From Candidatus Gastranaerophilales bacterium (GTDB lineage Bacteria > Cyanobacteriota > Vampirovibrionia > Gastranaerophilales > Gastranaerophilaceae): a stretch of DNA of 56,764 bases. The translations under genes were made by a program, and so were the position numbers. The notes under the pieces were generated by a model that made no database searches, was not told the DNA's origin, and saw only the letters and a program-made list of their open reading frames with translations. Within the stretch, counting starts at the first letter, position 1, and every line of letters begins with the position of its first letter. Where the stretch lies: positions 1-56,764 of the forward strand of contig CALUPY010000017.1 in NCBI GenBank assembly GCA_944322755.1, read 5' to 3'. Below are positions 17,178 through 25,601 of this stretch, piece after piece.

Positions 17178-17650
17178 TATTAAAACCGGATTACAATGTA
17201 AAAAATGTATTTGAAGTAAATTTCGATGAACTTAAAGAACAGGGGATAAAGGTTCTGATTTTTGATTTGGACAGTACTGTTATGAAATCAAAAGCCGGAG
17301 TTTTTTCTGTTGATGTTCTTAAAATGTTTGACAATCTTTCAAAAGATTTTATGCTCACAATAGCAAGCAACAATAAAAATATTGATTATATTAACAAAGT
17401 CAGAGCCCAGGTGAACTTTCCGGTAATCGGACATGCAAACAAACCTTCGCCTGCTGTAATAAAATCTTTTCTCGAAGAGAATGCAATACCGCCTAAAGAT
17501 GCAGCAATGATAGGAGACAGACCGCTTACTGATATTCTTGTCGGAAAACTGCTCGGGTCAACAACTGTTCTTGTGGATTCTATAAGTAAAGACGAAGAAC
17601 CTCCTCTGACACGTTTTGTACGAAGAGTGGAAAGACTTTCTATCAGATAG
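17174..17650 (+). CDS. YqeG family HAD phosphatase
   Basis: 158 residues. A HAD-IIIA phosphatase of the YqeG/GEP4 group, for which phosphatidylglycerolphosphate phosphatase activity is known in relatives. Motif I FDLDSTVM carries both aspartates (about 31-34), motif II has the Ser in IASNN, and the motif III/IV region is KPSP...MIGDRPLTDI. No membrane segment is seen. It overlaps the U32 gene by 4 bases (ATGA type), so the two are coupled; the functional link is unclear. It ends at a terminator. Confidence 0.86.
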   Translation: MILKPDYNVKNVFEVNFDELKEQGIKVLIFDLDSTVMKSKAGVFSVDVLKMFDNLSKDFMLTIASNNKNIDYINKVRAQVNFPVIGHANKPSPAVIKSFLEENAIPPKDAAMIGDRPLTDILVGKLLGSTTVLVDSISKDEEPPLTRFVRRVERLSIR

Positions 17651-17671
17651 TCACTCATATAGAAAAAATAA

Positions 17672-17703
17672 AAAAGCGTTTAGTTTTTACCAAACGCTTT
17701 TAT
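17672..17703 (+). terminator. Terminator after YqeG gene
   Basis: AAAAGCGTTT pairs perfectly with AAACGCTTTT around a 10-nt loop, with flanking A and T runs; it is probably bidirectional, also ending the RHH gene. Confidence 0.85.
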
Positions 17704-17717
17704 AGTAAATTTGTATT

Positions 17718-17790
17718 TAGTCTAGTTTTGCACTGAAATTTTATCCGTTTTACTCTTTCTCTCGATATCCCTTGGCTAGTCTAGTTTTGC
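17718..17790. repeat. 14-bp direct repeat pair downstream of RHH gene
   Basis: TAGTCTAGTTTTGC occurs at 17718-17731 and again at 17777-17790. It may be a binding-site pair or a chance duplication; no function is assigned. Confidence 0.4.
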
Positions 17791-17845
17791 CGTGTGTTTT
17801 TTTATTGGTAATTTGATTTCCCCAAATCTGTAACCGCTTTTTTCG

Positions 17846-18034
17846 CTAATCCAGCAGTGCTTCAAGGATAGCTGCATTTTTCGTTGCGATTGTATTTTCA
17901 CGAATTCTGTTTCTGTGAATGTAAGTTCTCAGTGCTTCACGAATAAGTTCACTGCGGGAACGATTTTCTGCACCTGCAACTTTGTCGATTTCGTCTAAAA
18001 ATTTTTCTGGCATTGAAATAAGTACTCTTGACAT
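17846..18034 (-). CDS. Ribbon-helix-helix (CopG-type) DNA-binding protein
   Basis: 62 residues beginning MSRVLISMPEKFLDEID. The start at 18034 is set by AGGAGGAAAAT before the ATG; the longer frame upstream has none. The RHH pattern is clear: a short strand RVLISMP, then helix-turn-helix EKFLDEIDKVAGAENRSRSE and LIREALRTYIHRN. Such proteins bind DNA as dimers and act as antitoxins or regulators. No toxin gene is adjacent, so it is better called an orphan regulator. Confidence 0.85.
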   Translation of the reverse strand: MSRVLISMPEKFLDEIDKVAGAENRSRSELIREALRTYIHRNRIRENTIATKNAAILEALLD

Positions 18035-18185
18035 ATTTTCCTCCTGTGGCTTAATTAATCTCTCTTTATGTCTCTCGTATTTATATAAACACATTACAGA
18101 AATAAAAATTGCCACTTTTGTATATATCTTTTATGTTTTGTGTAACATATCTTAATATATCCAAAGAAAACTCCAGTCATTACTG

Positions 18186-18191
18186 TATAAT
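18186..18191 (+). promoter_or_regulatory. -10 box 6 nt before mrnC
   Basis: TATAAT directly after TG (18184-18185), then CATGGT and the ATG at 18198. No Shine-Dalgarno is visible, suggesting a leaderless mRNA. An in-frame alternative start is absent; the ATG at 18193 is out of frame. Confidence 0.5.
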
Positions 18192-18197
18192 CATGGT

Positions 18198-18572
18198 ATG
18201 GAAGATTTAAATTTAAAATGTTATGCGCATTTAGGTGATGCTGTTTATGAGGTATACATAAGAGAGAAAATCATTCATATTACTTCAAATCTTGCAAAAC
18301 TTCATAAACTTAACACATCTTTAGTCTGTGCTTCATTTCAGTGTGAACTGGTTGAATATATAGAACAGTATCTTGATAGCAAAGAAAAAGATTTGCTAAG
18401 AAGAGGCAGAAATATCCAGACTTCTTCCGCCAGACGAATAAATCAGTCATTGCACCGTATTGCGACCGGATTTGAAGTACTGATAGGTTACTGGTACCTG
18501 AAGGACAAAAGCAGACTGCAAGAAGTTTTTAAGGTAATTGATGAATATATTGCTTCTAAAAAGTTAATATAA
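18198..18572 (+). CDS. mrnC: Mini-ribonuclease III
   Basis: 124 residues. Mini-III is a dimeric RNase III catalytic domain without the dsRNA-binding domain; in Bacillus it matures 23S rRNA. The signature HLGDAVYEVYIRE (11-23) holds the first acidic residue, followed by LLRRGRN, and the second acidic helix lies near IGYWYL. Family members are widespread in Firmicutes and Cyanobacteria. It sits directly upstream of rpsT, consistent with a ribosome-assembly context. Confidence 0.9.
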   Translation: MEDLNLKCYAHLGDAVYEVYIREKIIHITSNLAKLHKLNTSLVCASFQCELVEYIEQYLDSKEKDLLRRGRNIQTSSARRINQSLHRIATGFEVLIGYWYLKDKSRLQEVFKVIDEYIASKKLI

Positions 18573-18573
18573 C

Positions 18574-18602
18574 TTGAATTTCATTATTTTGTGTTTTATA
18601 AT
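18574..18602 (+). promoter_or_regulatory. Promoter of rpsT
   Basis: TTGAAT (18574-18579), 17 nt, TATAAT (18597-18602). The roughly 50-nt leader contains AATGCA/TGCATT, a small hairpin just before GAAAGGA, which may serve S20 autoregulation. Confidence 0.65.
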
Positions 18603-18657
18603 CAAGTTACTCACCATCCTCAATGCAGATTAAAATGCATTAAGAAAGGAAAAAATA

Positions 18658-18927
18658 ATGGCAAATATTAAATCCGCTAAAAAGAGAATACTTGTTGCAG
18701 AAAGAAACAGATTAAGAAATGTTGCTGCAAAATCTGCTATTAAAACTGCATCAAGAAAAGTTCTTGAATTAGCACAGGCCAAAAACGAAGAAGCTTTGAA
18801 ACCGGCACTAAGCCATTTATATAAACTGTGCGATAAGGCTGTTTCAAAAGGTATTTTGCACAGAAATACAGCTTCAAGAAAAAAATCAAGACTCACAATT
18901 GCTGCCAACAAACTTCTCACAAAGTAA
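18658..18927 (+). CDS. rpsT: 30S ribosomal protein S20
   Basis: 89 residues, highly basic and alanine-rich with the S20 start MANIKSAKKRI and the RNxxxKSxIKTA pattern. It binds 16S rRNA as a three-helix bundle. Full length, with AGAAAGGA before the ATG. It stands as a single-gene unit with its own promoter and terminator hairpins. Confidence 0.97.
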   Translation: MANIKSAKKRILVAERNRLRNVAAKSAIKTASRKVLELAQAKNEEALKPALSHLYKLCDKAVSKGILHRNTASRKKSRLTIAANKLLTK

Positions 18928-18930
18928 ATG

Positions 18931-18984
18931 TGAGTTTTGATTGAAAACTCAAGACGCGCCGCTGAAAACAGCGACGTGTCTTGT
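18931..18984 (+). terminator. Double hairpin after rpsT
   Basis: TGAGTTTT/AAAACTCA (18931-18951) is followed by a 14-bp stem with two mismatches closed by an AAAA loop (CGCTG-AAAA-CAGCG, ending at 18982). The T-tract is weak (TTGTCTTATC). Confidence 0.65.
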
Positions 18985-19019
18985 CTTATCTAAGTGCTTT
19001 AATATTACAATCCGAAAAA

Positions 19020-20603
19020 CTAGCCTATATTCTTTTTAAATTGTTTACCGCTGACAATTTTCAAATGACGTTCACTGCCTTCGCCGACACTTTCTGATGA
19101 CAAATTATGCTGCTCAACAAGCTCATGCTGCATTTTCCTAATTTGTGTATTTTGAGGAGAAAGTTCAACATCCTCACCATCTTCGAGCACCTTCTTTATT
19201 GCTTCTTTTGCTTCATCCAGTGCTTCTTCTGTTTCATCGTGAAACACACAGACATTGTCATCTTCTATGTTCAAAGCCTCTTTGAGAACTTTTTGCACCT
19301 GTGATGTAGAATTAGAACGGACATAATACACAGGCAGTCTGTATTCATTTGCTATGCTTAAAATTTTATTGCCGCCTTTGGCAAAATTTTTATGCGCAAT
19401 AATTATATCCGCATCGTCTATATTTTTTGTCAACTCAGCATCAAGATTGAGACGTTCTATAGCTTTATCCACGATCGAACGGCTTACTGCATATATGTAT
19501 ATTTTTTTGTAGCCTTTAGCTTGTTTAACATATTGCTGACGGGAAAAACTAAACTTTAGACTATCTGATGCCTGATTAACTTTTTCATCAAGCTTATTTA
19601 TTTTATCAACAATAGCCGATGGCATGCTCTGGTCAACTTTTCTGATTTCAGGTTTTATCGGCCATCCTCTTAATATACAGTCAACGGCTTCTGCAGTATC
19701 CGGATAGACAGCAAGAGTATTTCTGTCAATAATTTCTATCACTATATCAAATGTAGGCTGTTTTTCACGCTCAAGAACAGTTTTCTGGCATGCTCTGCGT
19801 TTTGCTTCATCATCGCCAAGTGTAACAGACTGAATACCTCCGACCAAATCAGAAAGAACCGGGTTTTTAATCAAATTCTCAAGAGTATTTCCATGTGCTG
19901 TTGCAATAAGCATAACACCACGTTCTGCAATTGTTCTTGCTGCCTGTGCTTCTGCTTCTGTGCCGATTTCATCAACAACAATAACCTCCGGCGTATGGTT
20001 TTCAACAGCTTCTATCATCACGTCTTTTTGAAATTCCGGCTGCGTAACCTGCATTCTTCTTGCATGCCCTATAGCAGGATGGGGTGTATCGCCATCACCT
20101 GCAATTTCATTAGATGTATCAACAACAACTACTCTTTTATGCAGGTCATCAGCAACAAGCCTTGATATTTCTCTTAATTTTGTTGTTTTTCCAACACCAG
20201 GACGTCCTAAGAATAAAATACTTTTATTTTGTACAACAAAATCTTTTATACAAGCTATAGTTCCTGTGACGACTCTTCCTATTCTGCAAGTAAGCCCGAC
20301 AATTTTTCCCTGCCTGTTTCTGATTGCGCTGATTCGATGAAGTGTTCCCGGGATACCTGAACGATTGTCACTGGTAAATTCCTGAACTCTGTCCGTTATA
20401 TATTTTATATCTTCTTCTACAACATTTTCGTCTCCGATATATTCGATACTACCGTCAGCATGCCTTATCTCTGCCTGACGGCCTAAATCTAATACCAGTT
20501 CAATTACGTCAAAGAGTTTGTCAGCATTTACATATTTTGTAATTTTCGGGGGTAGAATCTCAATTAACCTATCAAGGTCACTGTGAAATTGTACGTTACT
20601 CAT
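19020..20603 (-). CDS. SpoIIIAA-like AAA ATPase with R3H domain (Ycf45 type)
   Basis: 527 residues. Walker A GRPGVGKT (133-140) and Walker B VIVVDEIG (207-214) lie in a SpoIIIAA-like ATPase core (80-300), with the TAHGNTLENL sensor. The C-terminal R3H domain has the Arg at RKMQHELVEQHNL and the following SSESVGEGSERHL pattern, and predicts single-stranded nucleic acid binding. This domain pair is the Ycf45 family seen in cyanobacteria and algal plastids; its function is not established. The start at 20603 has GAAAGGAAA before the ATG. Monocistronic on the minus strand. Confidence 0.9.
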   Translation of the reverse strand: MSNVQFHSDLDRLIEILPPKITKYVNADKLFDVIELVLDLGRQAEIRHADGSIEYIGDENVVEEDIKYITDRVQEFTSDNRSGIPGTLHRISAIRNRQGKIVGLTCRIGRVVTGTIACIKDFVVQNKSILFLGRPGVGKTTKLREISRLVADDLHKRVVVVDTSNEIAGDGDTPHPAIGHARRMQVTQPEFQKDVMIEAVENHTPEVIVVDEIGTEAEAQAARTIAERGVMLIATAHGNTLENLIKNPVLSDLVGGIQSVTLGDDEAKRRACQKTVLEREKQPTFDIVIEIIDRNTLAVYPDTAEAVDCILRGWPIKPEIRKVDQSMPSAIVDKINKLDEKVNQASDSLKFSFSRQQYVKQAKGYKKIYIYAVSRSIVDKAIERLNLDAELTKNIDDADIIIAHKNFAKGGNKILSIANEYRLPVYYVRSNSTSQVQKVLKEALNIEDDNVCVFHDETEEALDEAKEAIKKVLEDGEDVELSPQNTQIRKMQHELVEQHNLSSESVGEGSERHLKIVSGKQFKKNIG

Positions 20604-20748
20604 ATTTTCCTTTCAATCAGCTCAAATCAGGGCTTTAGAAAAAATCTCCTCTTTTATTTTCTTACTTACATTTATATTATAACATTATTTTTAGTTCTTA
20701 ACATTATCTTTTATACTACCAATGTAGTAATTTTACATATCTTTATAA

Positions 20749-20779
20749 AAACAATCAAATATATTGAAAATCATTGTTT
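20749..20779 (-). terminator. Possible terminator after the 590-residue protein gene
   Basis: AAACAAT and ATTGTTT (20749-20755, 20773-20779) form a 7-bp AU stem, followed on the minus strand by TTAT. Weak. Confidence 0.4.
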
Positions 20780-20788
20780 ATTTCATTT

Positions 20789-22561
20789 TCATTTAGACAA
20801 ATTTTCAGTTCCCGGGAATTTGTCCTGTCCGGTTCTTATTTTTGTAATTAAATACTGTACTTTAGGAATTATTGTAGAAAGGAACAGTGCAGAAATACCC
20901 ATCGCAACACCCATATACAGGCCATTACGCTGCATATTTCGTTTATTTGCTTTGAGCATTGTTTCCCAGTTAACCTCTCCGTTTTCGGCCATTTTTACAA
21001 CAGACTTAATATAATCGAATATATTTTTGCGTTCGGCTTCTATTGAATTTTGGGATATGTATTGATATTTATCAGTAAGTCTGTTCGGATGGCCTTTGGA
21101 AAGCCAGTTATCAGAAGTTTTGAATATATTATTCAATGTAGTTTTCATAAACTCAGCATCACGAGCTACACCGCCTTTGAATATATCTTCTGTTTGCGAG
21201 CTGGTAATAACTCTATGAATGCTGAGCTGTTTCGTTTCTTTGTTTTGTTTTGTTATTTCAGGCTGAAGTTCTGACATTTTTTCACCTAGCTTAATCAGTT
21301 TTTGCGCTTTTGACTCATCTTTTACATTTTCAGTAATTATTTTCTTGTAATCTTCTAAATCTATTACCCCAACCTCAGGCTCAGGTATAAGACCAAATCT
21401 TTTGGCCCATTTGTCAGATTTTATTTCAAATATGCCGAACAATTTTTTGCGTTCAGGAGCAGGTCTGGACGGGAAGAGTTTTTCAAAAAGAACTTTATCT
21501 TCACCATCAATTTCTGCCTTACCTAAAGCAAATTTTTCAAACTCTTCAACACTCATTGAAGTTTTTCCTGTTTCTTTCATTTTTGATAGCAGATGGTTGT
21601 GAACATCAGCTGAAGTATTAGGATTTAAAACTGTATTTAAACCCTTGTATTTATCATGCTTATTAAAAAGATTAAACAGCCAGTCTGTGCTAAAGCAATA
21701 GAATATTATTGAAACAAGATCTCTGAATAATATTTCTATACGCTCATCTTTATTTCTTGCATTGATAGTTCGTCCGCCTACTGTTCCCACATCAGTACCA
21801 AGAAGCTTATATATAGCATTTTCATCAAATTTCTGAATAATCTGGGTCAAAGCAGCAGCAGAAACACCAAAGGAAGGATTCTTTCTGTTCTCTTTTTCTT
21901 TAAATTCATTAACAGAATTTATCGAAACATTTTGGGCTTTCATTGCCAGATTATTTTTATGCATTCCGTTGGCAATAATTATAGGCTTAGCTGCTTTCAA
22001 AGCCTGTGTATTGTTATTTGAAACTGTATTTTTTTCTTCAGACGGCTGTTGTGATTTATTTGCTTTGCCTTGCTGGAATATATATTTAGTAATAGCTTGA
22101 TTTACCTTCGGTACTACAAAACCAATAAATGCACATGCCGCAATAAGACTCAATATAACCTTGCCAAAATAGAAACTGGCAAGACGTTTTTCACCAAAAA
22201 ATTTGTTTCCGAGATTATCCAGCACAAAATTTTTGAAAGGTTGTCTGACAGCATCTTTTCCGACATCAACATCTGTTTTGGGTATGTTCATAAATTTTTG
22301 ACCTATTGTCTGAATAAGTTTTCCGAACAATGTCGCCCCAAAAAGCCAAAAAACGGCCCCGAGAGATTCCTCTGTAACCCTTTCTCTTGCTTCCACAAAA
22401 CCGTCTCTTTTATAAGCCTGATAGGTTCTACCCAAAGTGACTGTAGATTCCAGCAAAATTACCGGAAGTATTACTCCAGGTTTTCTCAAACCCGTAATAA
22501 AATTTCTCGACTTTGATAGGTTGGCCGTGTATTTAGATATGTCATTAAGTTTAATATTCAA
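20789..22561 (-). CDS. Unknown membrane protein with duplicated anchor motif
   Basis: 590 residues, not recognised. Hydrophobic segments lie at about 28-42, 64-86, 133-152 and 562-578, separated by a long hydrophilic middle rich in Lys, Asn and Glu. The segments ending FVVPKVNQAITK and TIIPKVQYLITK, about 420 residues apart, match each other, so the first and last membrane anchors look duplicated. A NPSFG motif (about 235) is followed by a conserved-looking region TDVGTVGGRTINARNKDERIE. The start is the first codon after a weak AACGAGATAG. It diverges from yidC; lineage-specific by impression. Confidence 0.7.
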   Translation of the reverse strand: MNIKLNDISKYTANLSKSRNFITGLRKPGVILPVILLESTVTLGRTYQAYKRDGFVEARERVTEESLGAVFWLFGATLFGKLIQTIGQKFMNIPKTDVDVGKDAVRQPFKNFVLDNLGNKFFGEKRLASFYFGKVILSLIAACAFIGFVVPKVNQAITKYIFQQGKANKSQQPSEEKNTVSNNNTQALKAAKPIIIANGMHKNNLAMKAQNVSINSVNEFKEKENRKNPSFGVSAAALTQIIQKFDENAIYKLLGTDVGTVGGRTINARNKDERIEILFRDLVSIIFYCFSTDWLFNLFNKHDKYKGLNTVLNPNTSADVHNHLLSKMKETGKTSMSVEEFEKFALGKAEIDGEDKVLFEKLFPSRPAPERKKLFGIFEIKSDKWAKRFGLIPEPEVGVIDLEDYKKIITENVKDESKAQKLIKLGEKMSELQPEITKQNKETKQLSIHRVITSSQTEDIFKGGVARDAEFMKTTLNNIFKTSDNWLSKGHPNRLTDKYQYISQNSIEAERKNIFDYIKSVVKMAENGEVNWETMLKANKRNMQRNGLYMGVAMGISALFLSTIIPKVQYLITKIRTGQDKFPGTENLSK

Positions 22562-22680
22562 AATGCTATCTCGTTTACTATCATATTCGATAATTTATAA
22601 ATAACCTCAAGATTATTTTTGCATAAACAAAGCATGATATTCAGGTATATTGTTACACTTATTTACATAAATTAGCATTT

Positions 22681-22722
22681 CTTTTGTTTTACAATATGAT
22701 AGTTAAACATGTAAAACAAAAG
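22681..22722. promoter_or_regulatory. 13-bp perfect inverted repeat around the yidC -10 box
   Basis: CTTTTGTTTTACA (22681-22693) and TGTAAAACAAAAG (22710-22722) are exact reverse complements separated by 16 nt that contain TATGAT (22695-22700), a candidate -10 for yidC. An operator or a hairpin-forming site are both possible. Confidence 0.6.
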
Positions 22723-22790
22723 GTGAACGTGCAGGAATCAAATGACAAAAAATTGCAGGTAAAACTTTCGGACATAAGGAGAGATTAAAG

Positions 22791-23903
22791 GTGGATTTAG
22801 TTACATTAACAATAAAATTTCTAAAAATGCTGAGCAACATATTCGGAAGCTACGGACTCGGTATTATAGCGCTTACAGTGATTATACGACTTGCCATGTG
22901 GCCATTAAATGTATCACAGCAGCGTTCTATGAAAACAATGCAACAGCTGCAGCCTAAAATGAAGGCAATTCAGGATAGATATAAAAATGACCCGACCACA
23001 ATGCAGCGTAAAATGATGGAATTTTACAAAGAGCATAAGTTCAATCCAATGGCCGGCTGTCTTCCGTTGTTAATTCAAATGCCTATATTTATTCTTTTGT
23101 ATTCATCATTGATGAGTCCTCAGTTTATCTCACTGGCAGGTCATTCAAAATTTTTATTCATAAACAGGCTTGATGCTACACTTAGAGGCAATGCTGGTAT
23201 TTCTCAGGACGGAAGCTTTAGCGTAACAAAAAATGACACTTTTATGCTAAACAAAAATATAAAAGTATATGTAGGAGATGAAGTACTCCAGGGTGCAAAA
23301 CTTTCTAACCCCAAAAAAGCTCTTAAAATACAGGGTGATATCATTCCCGGTCAGCCTGTTGACTTTAAAATCAGCCTTGACGAACTTGATTTGAAGTTCA
23401 GCCAGCTGGAAAAAGTTACAAAAGCTGAAGTGACTGTAACAGACAATAACACAAGGGAAGTTGAGAATGTTACATTTACAAGACAGGGTTCAATACTTGC
23501 AGCTTCTGTTCCGTCCATTGCTGCAAAATCCTCTTTCAATATTGATGTGCTTATACTTGTTGTAATTTTTGGTGCAACAATGTTCCTGACACAAAAAATA
23601 ATGATGGCAGCAAACAAAAATGTTCAGGTAGATCCGGCTCAAGAAGCTATGCAAAAAACCCTCGGCACAATGATGCCTGTTATGCTTACAGCAACATTTC
23701 TGTTTATTCCCATACCTGCAGGTGTACTTCTTTATCTTATATCTAGCAACATCATTCAGGTTGCACAAACAGTTATTATTAACAAACAGCTGGATGTAGA
23801 AGAAGCTAAAAGGAAAGCAATGAAGCTTCAGGAAGTTGACCTTTCTAATTCAAAAAAAGTAGAAGCTAAAGAAATTAAAAATGTTGATAAATCAGACAAA
23901 TAG
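22791..23903 (+). CDS. yidC: Membrane protein insertase YidC (cyanobacterial type)
   Basis: 370 residues, starting at GTG 22791 with AAGGAGAG upstream. It inserts and folds inner-membrane proteins. The core is intact: IIALTVIIRLAMWPLNV with the conserved hydrophilic-groove Arg, the cytoplasmic coiled segment (45-80), and NPMAGCLPLLIQMPIFILLYSSL. A periplasmic insert of roughly 130 residues with beta character separates this from the last two helices; this placement, after the third core segment rather than before the core, is that of cyanobacterial YidC. The usual rpmH-rnpA neighbours are absent. Confidence 0.95.
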   Translation: MDLVTLTIKFLKMLSNIFGSYGLGIIALTVIIRLAMWPLNVSQQRSMKTMQQLQPKMKAIQDRYKNDPTTMQRKMMEFYKEHKFNPMAGCLPLLIQMPIFILLYSSLMSPQFISLAGHSKFLFINRLDATLRGNAGISQDGSFSVTKNDTFMLNKNIKVYVGDEVLQGAKLSNPKKALKIQGDIIPGQPVDFKISLDELDLKFSQLEKVTKAEVTVTDNNTREVENVTFTRQGSILAASVPSIAAKSSFNIDVLILVVIFGATMFLTQKIMMAANKNVQVDPAQEAMQKTLGTMMPVMLTATFLFIPIPAGVLLYLISSNIIQVAQTVIINKQLDVEEAKRKAMKLQEVDLSNSKKVEAKEIKNVDKSDK

Positions 23904-23936
23904 TTTTGATTATTTATATTAACTAAAAGAAAAAGC

Positions 23937-24122
23937 TAATCTGGTGTCATAGTTGTCGCCACCTCTCTTGAAATCAAACGTTTGCAAAAGTGTAGTTTTG
24001 GGGAGCATGGGCACAGGTTTAGCTTTGCTTCACACGGCCTGCCAGCCCGATTTCGTTCGTCAATGCAGGAATCTACTCACCTTTTAAAGAGGCACGCAAA
24101 AAATTCGTTTATGTCTCGTTAT
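23937..24122 (+). ncRNA. ssrS: Probable 6S RNA
   Basis: A G/C-richer island in a 350-nt gap between yidC and lysA. From memory of known 6S RNAs, CTGGTGTCATAGTTGTCGCCACC resembles the 5' arm of Bacillus 6S (CTGATGTGTTAGTTGTACACC). TTTTGGGGAGCATGGGC resembles the upper-stem GGTTGGTGAGCATGCTC of E. coli, and CTACTCACCTTTTAAAGAGG resembles the 3' CATTCACCTTGAACCAAGGG hairpin. The order and spacing agree. 6S RNA mimics an open promoter and sequesters the housekeeping RNA polymerase. The ends are approximate. Confidence 0.6.
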
Positions 24123-24256
24123 TCCTTATCAAGAATTTTTCTCGAACAACTACAGTAAACCATTGTACTAAAATCAGACAAAAATAGTTTTAGGTTTTCT
24201 TTCGAACAAAGCTGTTTTGTGATACAATTGACAAAAAAGAGAACAAAGAGGGATGT

Positions 24257-25579
24257 ATGACAGCAAATCAATCACTAAAACCTGTTACAACAAAAATAAA
24301 CGAAAAAGGAAATATCGAAATAGGAGGCTGCGACCTTGTTGAACTGGCTGACAAATACGGTACGCCGCTTTATGTCTATGACGAACAGACTATAAGAACT
24401 ATAGCAAACGAATATAAACAGGCTTTCAGTGCATACAAAAACATTAATATGCTTTATGCCTCAAAAGCTTTTATGACAAAAGCAATCGCAAAAATTATGG
24501 ACTCAGAAGGGTTTGGTTTTGATTTGGTATCCGGAGGAGAAATTTATACCGTTTACAGTGCGGGAATAGACCTTTCCAAAAGTCTTTTTAACGGAAATAA
24601 CAAATCCTATGAAGAGCTTGAAATGGCTGTAGAGCTGGGTATTGGAAAAATCTCAGTGGACAATTTTCTTGAACTTGCTCTTTTAAACAACGTTGCAAAA
24701 TCAAAGAACAATACTGTTGAAATACTTTTAAGAGTAACCCCGGGTATTGAATGCCATACGCATGAATATATCCAGACCGGACATCTGGATTCAAAATTCG
24801 GCTTTGACCTTTCTCAAGTTAATGAAGCTGTAGAGCTGATTTTAGACGAATATAGAAATCTCAAACTCGTCGGAGTGCATGCACATATCGGCTCACAGAT
24901 TTTTGAAACGCAGATATATTACGACGAAGTAGAAGTCTTACTAAAAGAAATTTCAATAATTCAGGAAAAATATAATATAAAACTTGAACACATAAACCTT
25001 GGCGGAGGATTGGGAATAAAATACACTGATTCAGACTGCCCGCCTTCAGTAAATGAAATTGCGGACAAAATTCTCTCAAGCGTTCATGAAAATTCTAAAA
25101 AATACGGAATACAAGAACCGCATATATATATAGAACCCGGAAGAAGCATAGTCGGAACGGCTGGCGTTTCGCTCTATACTGTAGGAAGTTCAAAACAGGT
25201 TCCTAAAGGCAAAAAATATGTTGCGGTAGACGGAGGTATGGCAGACAATCCCCGTCCGAGTTTATATCAGGCAGTTTACACTGCAGATGCTGCTAACAAA
25301 CCTGATGCAGAACGTTCCGAAAAGGTCACAATTGCCGGCAGGTTCTGTGAATCAGGTGATATTTTGATAAAAGATATTGACCTTCCTCCATTAGAAGAAG
25401 GCGATGTTCTATGTATTTACAACACCGGCGCTTACGGATATTCAATGTCGAGCAACTACAACAGAGTGCTAAAACCTGCTGCGGTACTTGTAAATAACTC
25501 ACAATCTGATATTATAATAGATAGAGAAAGTTATGAACATCTTGTGTCATTAGACAGAATACCTGACAGGCTAAAATAA
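24257..25579 (+). CDS. lysA: Diaminopimelate decarboxylase
   Basis: 440 residues. A PLP enzyme converting meso-diaminopimelate to L-lysine. The PLP lysine is in MLYASKAF, the glycine-rich loop is HINLGGGLGIKY, and IEPGRSIVG, the catalytic FCESGDIL and the C-terminal GAYGYSMSSNYN all match LysA. The start ATG 24257 has GAGGG close upstream; an ATG at 24253 is out of frame. It is followed 22 nt later by the diadenylate cyclase gene. Confidence 0.96.
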   Translation: MTANQSLKPVTTKINEKGNIEIGGCDLVELADKYGTPLYVYDEQTIRTIANEYKQAFSAYKNINMLYASKAFMTKAIAKIMDSEGFGFDLVSGGEIYTVYSAGIDLSKSLFNGNNKSYEELEMAVELGIGKISVDNFLELALLNNVAKSKNNTVEILLRVTPGIECHTHEYIQTGHLDSKFGFDLSQVNEAVELILDEYRNLKLVGVHAHIGSQIFETQIYYDEVEVLLKEISIIQEKYNIKLEHINLGGGLGIKYTDSDCPPSVNEIADKILSSVHENSKKYGIQEPHIYIEPGRSIVGTAGVSLYTVGSSKQVPKGKKYVAVDGGMADNPRPSLYQAVYTADAANKPDAERSEKVTIAGRFCESGDILIKDIDLPPLEEGDVLCIYNTGAYGYSMSSNYNRVLKPAAVLVNNSQSDIIIDRESYEHLVSLDRIPDRLK

Positions 25580-25601
25580 TATAAAAACAAAAGGATTTAC
25601 G

